Source: Phycisphaerae bacterium (lineage in GTDB: Bacteria > Planctomycetota > Phycisphaerae > UBA1845 > UTPLA1). Taken from it: a stretch of 64,000 nt of DNA. Shown here piece by piece: positions 1-7,251 of this stretch (its first letter is position 1; the number at the start of each line of letters is the position of its first letter). Location of the stretch: contig DATEMU010000003.1 of NCBI GenBank assembly GCA_035275405.1, positions 434,001 to 498,000 on the forward strand, in the 5' to 3' direction. The notes beneath the pieces are model-generated. The model saw nothing but the letters and a program-made list of their open reading frames with translations, had not been told where the DNA came from and ran no database searches. A program made the translations under genes and the position numbers.

Positions 1-674
1 TCGACTGGATAATCCCAGTAGCCGTCGGAATAAACGTATCCGCGAGGCGCCCAGATATAATGAGCGGGAACCCACATCCAATTCGGCCGGCCGGCCGCCC
101 AGTATCCGGGGCGCCATGCGTAACGGCCGTGATACCAGATCCAGGAGCCGGGTACCCAAACCAGGTTCGGCGCGGGCGCGACAATGTTCGGACCGATCTC
201 AACGGAGTCCGGCGGCTCGGGAAGGTACTCGACCTCATCCACCCCGGCATCAGCCCAATACCCGGAAGTCCACTGATGGCCTTGGTTGGACTGTCCCCAA
301 TACCCCGGCACCCATTGGCGGCCCGGCGGCAGGTCGCGCCAGACTCCGCTGATCCACAGAAAGTCGTCGCGCTCGTCGTCCCAGGCCCAATATCCGGGAA
401 TCCACGTGACGTTGGCCCCCTCGGGTCTTTGGTCAGGCGGCACTTCTTCGATAATCTCGCGCGGCGCCTTCGCCACCACGAGGCCCGGCTCGGGATTGAG
501 ACTGACGGTCTCCGCAAATGCCTCATGCACAGGCCCGCGGGTCAGCACGTCCACGCCCTGCTCGGCATCGCCCGGGCCGACCGGCTGGGCCATTGCCTTG
601 TTTCCGCATAACCCAATGCCAATGATCGTCAATGCCGTGGCGATCCACCATTTAGTGTCGTGGCGTACGTTCAT
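1..674 (-). CDS. WXXGXW-repeat exported protein (C-terminus outside window)
   Basis: The frame is open on the minus strand from an ATG at 674 to the window edge, giving 224 residues with no stop. An N-terminal signal peptide ends near residue 29 at an AMA-QP site. The remainder is rich in Trp, Tyr and Gly, with repeated units such as IPGYWAW, VPGYWGQ, TSGYWAD, VPGSWIW and RPGYWAA. This is the WXXGXW (YXWGXW) repeat type, which is common in exported proteins of unknown function in planctomycetes and proteobacteria. A GGAGAA Shine-Dalgarno lies just upstream of the start. No enzyme motif is visible. It is probably an envelope or surface protein, and its role is unknown. Confidence 0.85.
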   Translation of the reverse strand, partial: MNVRHDTKWWIATALTIIGIGLCGNKAMAQPVGPGDAEQGVDVLTRGPVHEAFAETVSLNPEPGLVVAKAPREIIEEVPPDQRPEGANVTWIPGYWAWDDERDDFLWISGVWRDLPPGRQWVPGYWGQSNQGHQWTSGYWADAGVDEVEYLPEPPDSVEIGPNIVAPAPNLVWVPGSWIWYHGRYAWRPGYWAAGRPNWMWVPAHYIWAPRGYVYSDGYWDYPV

Positions 675-759
675 GTCGTTTCTCCCGAGGGCCATCTGCC
701 CAGTTGTTTTTTCTGCATTCATACAGAATGCCTTGTAGCGGTCATGACCGGCGGAGCCG

Positions 760-900
760 TCAATTTGTCTTGATCTCGATCACTTGTTTGTTCTTGTCCC
801 AGAAGCTTTCGCGGCAGGATATTTTGCCCCCGCCTATCAACCACACGATGAGAGCGATCGCCAATACGGTGCCGACAATGCCGAGCCAATTCTTGTTCAT
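760..900 (-). CDS. Small single-span membrane protein (46 aa)
   Basis: A 46-codon frame begins MNKNWLGIVGTVLAIALIVW and ends in a charged tail, DKNKQVIEIKTN. One hydrophobic helix covers about residues 6-23. A GGAAAA purine tract precedes the ATG. It lies between the WXXGXW gene and a DUF1328 gene on the same strand, so it fits a run of small envelope genes. I do not recognise the family. Such short membrane proteins are often stress-related, but nothing in the sequence proves this. Confidence 0.6.
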   Translation of the reverse strand: MNKNWLGIVGTVLAIALIVWLIGGGKISCRESFWDKNKQVIEIKTN

Positions 901-1057
901 AATTTTTCCAACACCCTCAACAGACCCTGACTTCGCTGTCGCCGATCAATCAGGGGACCCGTGCCACCCTCCCCCCTCGGGGAAGATGGCCGAGCCCAAC
1001 TGAATTTCGGACTACCGCCGTTTCGGGCGGAAACGTTTATCGCCGGGCGGTCCGCCC

Positions 1058-1228
1058 TCAGACGCTGGACCTGCTGCGCCTTCCGCCGAGGAAGGACAGC
1101 ACCGCGAGAACGATGAAGACGAAGAAAAAGATCTTCGCGCCTTCAAAGGAATAGTTTGCAACGCCACCGTAGCCGAGAAAGGCTGCGATGAGGGCGACGA
1201 CTAAAAAAACAACCGCGAGCCGTAACAT
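1058..1228 (-). CDS. DUF1328 family small membrane protein
   Basis: A 56-residue protein with two hydrophobic helices separated by a short Gly-rich turn, in which the motif GYGGVANYSFEGAKIFFFVF is seen. This matches the DUF1328 (YtjA-like) family in length and in its A-G-x-A hinge followed by a Phe/Val-rich second helix. The C-terminus is basic (GGRRSRSSV), predicting a cytoplasmic tail. The family sits in the inner membrane and has no established biochemical role, though homologues are often near stress and osmotic genes. The neighbours here are also small envelope proteins. Confidence 0.85.
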   Translation of the reverse strand: MLRLAVVFLVVALIAAFLGYGGVANYSFEGAKIFFFVFIVLAVLSFLGGRRSRSSV

Positions 1229-1405
1229 GGTCAAGTACTCCCTTCAGGCATGGCCGGAGCCCCCTCCTTGGGATGCCGGTCGTGCATTGTTCAAGTTACT
1301 CCTGAGACGCGTACCGTCGCTGCGGATTCTTGATCCGAGACGTTGGCTGTCGGTGCGGGAGGCCAGAATTGGGCGTAGGCGCTCCCGCATCCGAACAGCC
1401 GAATA

Positions 1406-2431
1406 TCAGCCGCCCATCGAGGCGGATTTGGTCGTCGGACTCCAGACAACCTGGCCGTCTTTACCGACCCAGCACAGATCGCCGTGGGTCTTGACCTGGG
1501 CGAGCCCCTGCTGGAAATCGCCCGCCTCTTCATAGGTGGGCGGAATCATGGTCGTTCCATCCGTACCGATGAACCCCCACTTGCCGTCCACCTGCACGGC
1601 GGCGAGTCCTTCATTGAACGCCTTCGCGTTTTCGTAGATCGGATTGATCACCATCTTTCCGGCCTTGTCGATGAACCCGAGCTTGCCGCCGACCTTCACG
1701 CAGGCGCGGCCGTGCGAGTAGCCCCACGCGCCGTCGAATTGCGGCTCGACGGCCACTTTTCCGTCCGTGCCGATGAAGCCGCACTTGCCGTCTTTCTTGA
1801 AAGATGCGAGCCCCTCGTTGAAGCTCTCGGAGGCCTCGAACGTCGGGTTGATTTTCATCTTGCCCTTGGCATCGATGTAACCGTAATGCCCCCGCCATTC
1901 GCCGCCGGCCTTGACGCAAGCCAGACCATCCGCGAAGTCCGCGGCCTCATTGAACTGCGGCTCGATCACGATCTTTCCCGTCTTGTCGATGAATCCCCAC
2001 TTCTTGTCTTTCTCCACCCGCGCCAATCCGTTCTTGAAGCGGCCGGCGTCGCTGAAGGCGTAGTCGATCACGAGGCTGCCCTTGGGGTCGATGAACCCGC
2101 AGATGTTGCCCATGAGTCCTTTTTTCTTGTGAACCTTGGCGAGACCCTCGGAGAAGTCGTCCGCGCCCTCGTACTGCGGCTTGATCACCGCGTGACCATC
2201 TGAATTGATATAGCCCCACAGGTTGTCCTGCTGCACGGCCGCGAGGCCCTCTGAGAATTGATGCGCCGCGTCGTAGGTGGCGCGGATCTGAAGCTTTCCC
2301 GCCTTATCGATGAACCCGCTCTTGCCGTCGATAACCACGGGATAGAGGTCGGCTGCATTAAGAGTCTGAGCTGTGGCGGCGAATGTCCCGAGGACACAGA
2401 CGGCCATCCAGAACTTGTTTGACAATTTCAT
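1406..2431 (-). CDS. WG-repeat exported protein
   Basis: A 341-residue protein with a signal peptide ending near residue 27 (TLNAA) and about eight tandem WG-containing repeats. Each repeat is about 35-45 residues, with a core of the form F-xx-GLA-x-V...WGFID-x-G-K-x-x-I-x-P-x-F. Examples are KKWGFIDKTGKIVIEPQF and GKWGFIGTDG. WG repeats form beta-rich folds of unknown function, often at the cell surface. There is no catalytic signature. The gene stands alone with modest gaps on both sides. The long antisense frames over it are coding shadows. Confidence 0.9.
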   Translation of the reverse strand: MKLSNKFWMAVCVLGTFAATAQTLNAADLYPVVIDGKSGFIDKAGKLQIRATYDAAHQFSEGLAAVQQDNLWGYINSDGHAVIKPQYEGADDFSEGLAKVHKKKGLMGNICGFIDPKGSLVIDYAFSDAGRFKNGLARVEKDKKWGFIDKTGKIVIEPQFNEAADFADGLACVKAGGEWRGHYGYIDAKGKMKINPTFEASESFNEGLASFKKDGKCGFIGTDGKVAVEPQFDGAWGYSHGRACVKVGGKLGFIDKAGKMVINPIYENAKAFNEGLAAVQVDGKWGFIGTDGTTMIPPTYEEAGDFQQGLAQVKTHGDLCWVGKDGQVVWSPTTKSASMGG

Positions 2432-2535
2432 ATATTTCTTTCTTTTTTTCCGGCGAAGCCGTTGACGGCCACGCCGAGCACTATTCGTTTCTTTTTCAAA
2501 CCGTATTCACGACATGCCGACGGCTCATTTCGCCG

Positions 2536-3063
2536 TCATGCACCTCCCGTGGGGCTGATCCGGGCAGCGCCGGTAGCCCCGCTGACTGTCCCCATGGCCT
2601 TGGAATCAAAGGTCTTCACTTCAGGGCACGCCTGCGGCGTTAGCAGTCCGCGAACCATGGGATGGTCCGCCAGTTGACCGTCGTTGAGACGCATAAGATC
2701 GCCCTTGAGTTCCTCAACGTGGCCTTTCAACGATCCGAGCGGAACCACCCGGAGCACTCCCAGCATGCGCGGGGGTGCAAAGATGACCAGGCGATCGATG
2801 GCGTACTGTTCTATTCTCTTTTTTAGCCAGGCAACGACCTCGCCCGCGAAACGTCGTTCGTTGTCCTCCACGTTGTGCGTCGCACCGGCGTTGGTCATCG
2901 GCCGCGTGTGCTCCTGCTCTGGCAACGTGTTCTTCATCGCGTCGTACTCGTCGATGTGATGCTTGCCTCGCCGGGTCAGGCTGCAGCAGAGCAGCCGACA
3001 GGACTTTGCGTCCGTTAAGGCGAACCATGCGTGGTTATGTAGTCCGGTGGGGGTTTTCGTCAT
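2536..3063 (-). CDS. Host-attachment-like / baeRF-family protein
   Basis: 175 residues from the ATG at 3063, chosen because an AAAGAGAA purine tract precedes it and because the conserved N-terminus (HAWFALTDAKSCRLL) begins soon after. It resembles the 'protein required for attachment to host cells' family and related bacterial release-factor-like (baeRF) domains. These features are an initial beta strand ending in an Asp plus a small residue, a central RRFAGEVVAWLKKRIEQY helix, the strand IDRLVIFAPPRMLG, and the late motif LADHPMVRGLL. The family is thought to be ribosome- or nucleic-acid-related, but activity is unproven. It lies 148 bases downstream of csrA on the same strand. Confidence 0.7.
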   Translation of the reverse strand: MTKTPTGLHNHAWFALTDAKSCRLLCCSLTRRGKHHIDEYDAMKNTLPEQEHTRPMTNAGATHNVEDNERRFAGEVVAWLKKRIEQYAIDRLVIFAPPRMLGVLRVVPLGSLKGHVEELKGDLMRLNDGQLADHPMVRGLLTPQACPEVKTFDSKAMGTVSGATGAARISPTGGA

Positions 3064-3210
3064 TCGAGTTCTCTTTTTCGCGTGGTCCGATGCCCAATAT
3101 GCGTCAGGCCTCACTTTTCGGCGGCGGATGCGAGATTCCTTTCGGATCGTGGACGGCCGCTCCGGCAGAGGCGCGCGAGCCCAGCGATGCGTTCACTGAC
3201 TTCCCGTGAT

Positions 3211-3426
3211 TCACTCCCGACAGGCCACCAGCTCATCCGGCGGGCCGAGGTCCTGCAGTCGCTCCCAAACTTCCGAACGATGGATGGGAACATTTTCCTG
3301 GGCTTCGAAGCCCAGTCTCACGTGCTTGCTCCCGATCTCGAGCACCGTAACTTTGAGCGTCTGTTTGAAGCTGTCGGATCCTCCGACCACGACCGATTCG
3401 TCGCTTTTTCTCGACAAAACTAACAT
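3211..3426 (-). CDS. csrA: Carbon storage regulator CsrA
   Basis: 71 residues beginning MLVLSRKSDESVVVG, the canonical CsrA/RsmA start. The RNA-binding segment VRLGFEAQENVPIHRSEVWE matches the conserved V-R-[LI]-G-[IF]-x-A-P/Q-x-x-[IV]-x-[VI]-x-R-x-E-[IV] pattern, including the key Arg (HR) residue. CsrA is a homodimeric RNA-binding protein that recognises GGA in hairpin loops and modulates translation or mRNA stability. The start codon lies inside the end of the upstream DUF2294 gene (7-bp overlap), so the two are probably translationally coupled and share the leader at 3925-4027. Confidence 0.97.
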   Translation of the reverse strand: MLVLSRKSDESVVVGGSDSFKQTLKVTVLEIGSKHVRLGFEAQENVPIHRSEVWERLQDLGPPDELVACRE

Positions 3427-3866
3427 GGCTGAATCTCCCTATTCACGACTGTCTGGCCCTGTCCATTCCCGCTCCAGGTGCCTACGGGCACGCTCCCGGC
3501 GAGCAGAAATACATGTACCTTGGTTCCGGGCGCGGACAACTTCACCACTGCGGAGGTCGTGGTTGCGACTTCGGCGCTCGCCTCGCGCACCGCTACCCCG
3601 GTGATTCTCTTGATTTCTCGCTGGAACGGGCCGGATGCGATGGCGAACAATTGCTGATGGAACTCCTGTACCTGAGCGGCGCCGGCCGGGCTTTGCACCA
3701 AGACCTGCTCGGCCGTTGACAAGGCGCCATGCAGCGTGATCACGAGCGTCTGATCGCTCAGAACCACGGTCACTGATTCGGGCGCATGACCCGTCGCCTG
3801 CAATTCAAACGCACTGGCGGCACGGGCAACCTCCTCCGCCATCTTCGAATAGGCCTGATCTATCAT
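3420..3866 (-). CDS. DUF2294 family protein
   Basis: 148 residues. It matches DUF2294 in the succession SVTVVLSDQTLVITLHGALS-T-x-E followed by FHQQLF and IKRITGVAVRE, with a C-terminal VFLLAG strand. The paralogue at 4238-4630 shares the same layout (LVRLLGVLTEAE, RVTGVKVV, VLFTL). Function is not established; the family is small, soluble and without catalytic motifs. The stop codon overlaps the csrA start. The gene is preceded by a terminator hairpin and a conserved leader box, so its transcription may be controlled by readthrough. Confidence 0.8.
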   Translation of the reverse strand: MIDQAYSKMAEEVARAASAFELQATGHAPESVTVVLSDQTLVITLHGALSTAEQVLVQSPAGAAQVQEFHQQLFAIASGPFQREIKRITGVAVREASAEVATTTSAVVKLSAPGTKVHVFLLAGSVPVGTWSGNGQGQTVVNREIQPC

Positions 3867-3924
3867 CGTAGTCTCCCGCGTTTTCGCGACGTTCGCTCAC
3901 ACTGTTATCCAAAAGTGCTACAAC

Positions 3925-3974
3925 AAAAAAAGCCGACGTGGCAGAACGCCCGGAGGCATTCGACCACGTCGGCT
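3925..3974 (-). terminator. Intrinsic terminator in the leader of DUF2294-csrA
   Basis: On the minus strand an 11-bp stem (AGCCGACGTGG with CCACGTCGGCT, 3931-3941 and 3964-3974) is extended by an inner GAACGCC/GGCATTC helix with one mismatch and is followed by seven U residues. It lies upstream of the gene start, not after a gene, so it is an attenuator-type terminator. Confidence 0.8.
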
Positions 3975-4027
3975 TACTCATTGACGAGCCTCCCGCCGCA
4001 GCGGGTTGCCCTTAATTAGTCGTCCGA
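3925..4027 (-). promoter_or_regulatory. Terminator-linked 5' leader element, copy 1
   Basis: Read on the minus strand, 4027 to 3971 is a 57-nt box that recurs with one mismatch at 7031-6975. It contains a CCCGC-TGCG-GCGGG hairpin and complementary GACGA/TCGTC segments that could enclose it. The GGCT...AGCC pairing at its 3' end would compete with the 5' arm of the terminator hairpin at 3931-3974. The DUF2294-csrA genes begin 59 bases past the U-tract. This looks like a transcription-attenuation leader. It does not match any riboswitch class I know. Confidence 0.65.
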
Positions 4028-4237
4028 CGACTTGGATTCAGATAATAGAGAGGGCCGATGTAAAGGTTTACGACCGCCCTTCCACGCATAGACTATACGA
4101 CAAAGCCCGAGAAAGGCAAGTAGATTTTTTACTTGAATTCCTGCTCCCTCCCGCCTTATTGTTCCCGTGAATTTTGTGAGACTACGACTTGTGCTGCAAA
4201 GCCCTGCCGGGTGCGCCAATTGAGGAGGCGGGATAAC

Positions 4238-4630
4238 GTGGAGATCGCGATGAAGTCTCAAGGCGAAATCGAAGCCGCCGTCTGCGATGCCATGAATCGC
4301 TTTGAACAGGAATACATGGGCCGGGGGCCCAAGGAAATTCATGCCTTTCTGTTTGGCAATCTCCTCCTGGTCCGCTTACTGGGCGTATTGACCGAGGCGG
4401 AAAAGCACCTGGTCAAGGCCCTCGCCGCTGAAAAGGGAAGGGACCTGCTCAAGGAAGTACGAACCCATCTGATCGAAACGGCGCGGCCGGTGATGGAAGC
4501 AATGGTCCTGCGGGTCACCGGAGTCAAGGTGGTGAGCCTTCACCACGACATCAGCACCGTTAGCGGCGAAGAAGTCGTGCTTTTCACCCTGACCGAGTCG
4601 CCCCTCTTCCGCGAAACGAAGAAAAAATAG
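4238..4630 (+). CDS. DUF2294 family protein, second copy
   Basis: 130 residues from a GTG at 4238, preferred because AGGAGG (4223-4228) sits nine bases upstream; an in-frame ATG at 4250 is the alternative. The protein is paralogous to 3420-3866. Shared features are an N-terminal helical region with Phe-Glu-Gln-Glu, the strand HAFLFGNLLLVRLLGVLTEA, the helix LIETARPVMEAMVLRVTGVK and a terminal strand EEVVLFTLTE. Function is unknown. It is transcribed divergently from the other copy, with leader element 1 between them, which suggests a local duplication. Confidence 0.75.
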   Translation: MEIAMKSQGEIEAAVCDAMNRFEQEYMGRGPKEIHAFLFGNLLLVRLLGVLTEAEKHLVKALAAEKGRDLLKEVRTHLIETARPVMEAMVLRVTGVKVVSLHHDISTVSGEEVVLFTLTESPLFRETKKK

Positions 4631-4771
4631 AGAGGGGCATTGACGTTCTCGTCGCGATCTCGTTCGTTGGGAGATCCGCGTTCGAAAAAGGCCCCGGTGT
4701 GTCCGTACGTCGGTGGCTTTTCATATCGCCCGCCCAAGCTGTTGGCGTAATGCACGGTCGCCTTTGCAATC

Positions 4772-4966
4772 TCAGCGTCCCTCATCTTCGTGGGCATCGT
4801 GAACTACGACTTGTTCGTTATCGGCCTTGTTGTCCTTGATCTTTTGGTAGACCTTCTTGCCGCCCCAAACGGCTGCCTTGCCGACCACCAGCGAACACCC
4901 CGACGAGGCAAACAGGATCGCGGCGATCGTGAACATTCCGAGAAGATATTTCATTCGTTTCATCAT
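4772..4966 (-). CDS. Small lipoprotein
   Basis: 64 residues. A positively charged start (MMKRMKY) leads into a hydrophobic core and a lipobox LFASSGC with Cys near residue 24, so it should be lipidated. The mature part, SLVVGKAAVWGGKKVYQKIK, then becomes highly charged and acidic at the C-terminus (HEDEGR). There is no known domain. The nearest neighbour is the rhodanese lipoprotein gene upstream on the same strand, 68 bases away, and the two may be co-transcribed. Confidence 0.7.
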   Translation of the reverse strand: MMKRMKYLLGMFTIAAILFASSGCSLVVGKAAVWGGKKVYQKIKDNKADNEQVVVHDAHEDEGR

Positions 4967-5034
4967 TACACCTCAAAGGCCCCGCCAATCGTGGGGGGTT
5001 TCGGTCTCGCGGCTTCGCGCCGCCGCAAGCCTCG

Positions 5035-5562
5035 TCAAAGCAGATCCTTTTGTGACACCAGCGTCTGCCAGCCGGGCCGATACACACGCATGTTGGTGTA
5101 CCCTTGGGTCGCGAGATACTCGTACACCATGTCGCCTGCCCCGCACGACGGGCTGGCGCAGTAGATGACGATGAACCGGTCGCTCGCGCCGGCTTGTTGG
5201 ATTCGAGGCAGGAGCGAACTGACCTCACCGGCCGGCACATTCATGGCGCCGCGGACGTGCCCACGCTTGAAGTTCTCCGGGCTCCGCGCATCAATCACCA
5301 GGGCGGAGTTGTTCCGCACATGCTCGCCGATCTGCTCCAGCGTGATGTCATGCCGCGTTTTAGCCGCGACGGAGTCAACCGGCACATTCACAGTTGGCTC
5401 GGCGCTACGATCGACGATCATCGTGCCCGGGCGCCCGGTGCCGCGCGCCGACGGCCGGGAATCCCGGTCGAAAGAGGATTCAGATCGTTGCGGGCCCGCG
5501 CATCCTGAGAGTATCAGGCCCAGCGGCAGGACCACGAGGGCGTGTCGAATTGCATGAGTCAT
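5035..5562 (-). CDS. Rhodanese-domain lipoprotein
   Basis: 175 residues from the ATG at 5562, which has TGGAGAA upstream; the longer frame to 5646 would bury the signal peptide. The N-terminus (HALVVLPLGLILSGC) is a lipoprotein signal with Cys near residue 20. Residues of about 70-170 form a single rhodanese domain: VIDARSPENFKRGHVRGAMN gives the CH2A-like and CH2B regions, and IVIYCASPSCGAGD carries the presumed active-site Cys. Such domains handle sulfane sulfur or redox thiols in the envelope. The substrate is unknown. Confidence 0.88.
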   Translation of the reverse strand: MTHAIRHALVVLPLGLILSGCAGPQRSESSFDRDSRPSARGTGRPGTMIVDRSAEPTVNVPVDSVAAKTRHDITLEQIGEHVRNNSALVIDARSPENFKRGHVRGAMNVPAGEVSSLLPRIQQAGASDRFIVIYCASPSCGAGDMVYEYLATQGYTNMRVYRPGWQTLVSQKDLL

Positions 5563-5650
5563 ATCGAGTTCTCCAATATCGGTGTTGAGCCGCATGGCAA
5601 GTCTTCCCCGGCTGGCCCGTGCAAGCATGGCCCCAAAACGTGCCAACCGT

Positions 5651-5682
5651 CCTCGAGCGGAGGCTTGTGGCTCCGCTCGAGG
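5651..5682. repeat. 12-bp palindrome
   Basis: The arms cctcgagcggag and ctccgctcgagg flank an 8-nt loop. It lies between the rhodanese gene start and the end of the next gene. No U-tract follows on either strand, so it may be a factor-assisted terminator or a protein-binding palindrome. Confidence 0.5.
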
Positions 5683-5776
5683 AGCTGGCTGCGCCGTTCG
5701 TTCACTCCCCCCGGGCAGGGGTTACCGGTTTTTACGCCGGCCCCCTCTCCCCAGCTTCCCCGATCGCATTGATCGG

Positions 5777-6601
5777 TTACGGCCGTTGTGTTCGCTGCGC
5801 ATTCACCGTTGCGATCGTCTGTGTACGATTCGCATTGGCCGTTACCTTCTCGGCTTCCGGGTTATCGCAAGCCACGAGTTTCCAGGCCATCCGGCCATCG
5901 CAGACCTTGACGGTCTTCTCGATGGTGTCGTATTCCGCCGGGGTGCAGACCTTCCGCGTCGAGGCGGCGCTGACCAGTTTCTCGCGGCGGACCGTGTCAT
6001 ACTGGGCCGGAATGCAAACGGTCTGGACTCGAGCGGGTTTTGACTGATACTGCGTTTGAACGGTCTTCCGTTCGGACGGATGGCTCACGAGGCAGAAGAT
6101 GTCGCGAGCCGGCTGATCCTTGGGATTTTCGCAGAGGGCATTCTTGTTGATTTCCCAGCCCGTGTAACCCGAATTCACTTCAATCGTCTGTTCGCGCGTC
6201 GCGTATTCCGCGGGCACGGCCTCCAGCACGGTGGAAGCATCTTTCACGAGGACTTTCTCCTCGACCCACTCATACTTGGCGGGAATAATCTCGATGGTTT
6301 CGGTCCCTTCGCGAACCAGAATCCGTTCCGATACGGTTTTAAATGTCGCGGGGACGAACACCTTGGCGTAACACTCGCCGACTCTGGCGTTGGGCGGCAG
6401 GGCCGCACTCAGCTCTCCAGCCGGTCTGTCGCACGTATCGCGCGACTTGACGGACGCGACGCACGGGCTGCGCGGCGTATCGCACGGCGATTTGGCTTGC
6501 GCACAGGCACCCTTGGCGGTCCCGCAGGCACAACCTGTCTGGGCCAGAAGCGCGCCGCTGAACAGCACTGCACACACGATTTTCAAAGTATTGGATAACA
6601 T
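5777..6601 (-). CDS. Cys-rich lipoprotein with repeated (I/V)PA-Y-x-T-V segments
   Basis: 274 residues from the ATG at 6601, with AAGGA seven bases upstream. A lipoprotein signal ends at QTGC. It is followed by a Cys-rich stretch (CACGTAKGACAQAKSPCDTP). The body repeats a motif of the form V-[PA]-A-x-[YF]-x-T-V/I-x-E-x-[IV]-[LV]-V, for example VFVPATFKTVSERILV, EAVPAEYATREQTIEV and CIPAQYDTVRREKLV. Similar repeats occur ahead of OmpA-like domains in other bacteria, but no OmpA domain is present here. The role is probably structural in the envelope; this is inference. Confidence 0.75.
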   Translation of the reverse strand: MLSNTLKIVCAVLFSGALLAQTGCACGTAKGACAQAKSPCDTPRSPCVASVKSRDTCDRPAGELSAALPPNARVGECYAKVFVPATFKTVSERILVREGTETIEIIPAKYEWVEEKVLVKDASTVLEAVPAEYATREQTIEVNSGYTGWEINKNALCENPKDQPARDIFCLVSHPSERKTVQTQYQSKPARVQTVCIPAQYDTVRREKLVSAASTRKVCTPAEYDTIEKTVKVCDGRMAWKLVACDNPEAEKVTANANRTQTIATVNAQRTQRP

Positions 6602-6717
6602 TGTTTTTTCCTTCATTCCCGGACAGATCGGCCTTCGCCACTGCCCGAAGTTGCGTTCCAGTTCTGGAACTACTACATCGAACTTCCTACGATTATCTGA
6701 CTGCTCCCAATTGGGTC

Positions 6718-6882
6718 TCACATCATTAACACCTCCTGTTCATGGCACTTGCAATCCGCCGAGTTCGCGGACGCAAACGCGGCCGATCGGCCGGACTGGG
6801 CAAACAGCTCCCCTATCCGCAGCTCGAAAGCGCCGACCGCTTCGTCGATTTTCCGGGCCATGGCTGGATGAAATCTCTTCAC
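6718..6882 (-). CDS. Small Cys/His-ending protein behind a terminator-linked leader
   Basis: 54 residues from a GTG at 6882 with GGAG nine bases upstream. A longer frame starts at 6906, but it lacks a comparable ribosome-binding site. The sequence begins MKRFHPAMARKIDEAVGAFE and ends in a CKCHEQ segment. I do not recognise it. It is the first frame after leader element 2 and ends 116 bases before the Cys-rich lipoprotein gene. It may be a small regulatory or leader-coupled protein, or a spurious frame. Confidence 0.45.
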   Translation of the reverse strand: MKRFHPAMARKIDEAVGAFELRIGELFAQSGRSAAFASANSADCKCHEQEVLMM

Positions 6883-6927
6883 TGAGTTCGCTCCTGCGGT
6901 CACCACGACCGTTTGCGACTCGGAAAC

Positions 6928-6976
6928 AAAAAAAAACCGATGCGATCGAATACCCGAGGGTATTCGATCGCATCGG
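6928..6976 (-). terminator. Intrinsic terminator in leader copy 2
   Basis: A perfect 18-bp stem (6937-6954 with 6959-6976), a CTCG loop on the minus strand, then nine U residues. It lies upstream of coding sequence and is one of the strongest hairpins in the window. Confidence 0.85.
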
Positions 6977-7031
6977 CTTACTCATCGACGAGCCTCCCGC
7001 CGCAGCGGGTTGCCCTTAATTAGTCGTCCGA
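6928..7031 (-). promoter_or_regulatory. Terminator-linked 5' leader element, copy 2
   Basis: Minus-strand 7031-6975 repeats the 57-nt box of copy 1 with one change (A to G on the minus strand). It leads into a different but equally strong hairpin and U-tract. The terminator stems share only the first few bases (GCCGA), so the architecture is kept while the sequence diverges. Downstream lie the small gene at 6718-6882 and the lipoprotein at 5777-6601. Confidence 0.65.
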
Positions 7032-7251
7032 AGAATGGAACTAAATCTCTTACGGAGCCCGCGAGTAGTCCCCGAGGCCCACGTCCATGCAGGGATCATA
7101 ATGACTACCGCACGGAATGCAAGTTAATTCTTGCTTTATATTGACAGTTTTCCAAAAGTGGATTATCGATCAGAAAACAACTGTTTCGGCATAACACCAC
7201 CATTCCACTCTGGATGATGTCTAGCCCGCGCACACCGCGACGAAGTAGGAA

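Noticed and set aside
3925..4027. Known riboswitch (c-di-GMP-I, cobalamin, glycine, SAH)
   Set aside because: Key consensus segments of these classes are absent; only short GC-rich strings are shared. It is reported as an unassigned leader.
4540..4797. 85-residue minus-strand frame between DUF2294 and the lipoprotein
   Set aside because: It overlaps the end of DUF2294, has no motif or ribosome-binding site, and is rich in Arg and Pro.
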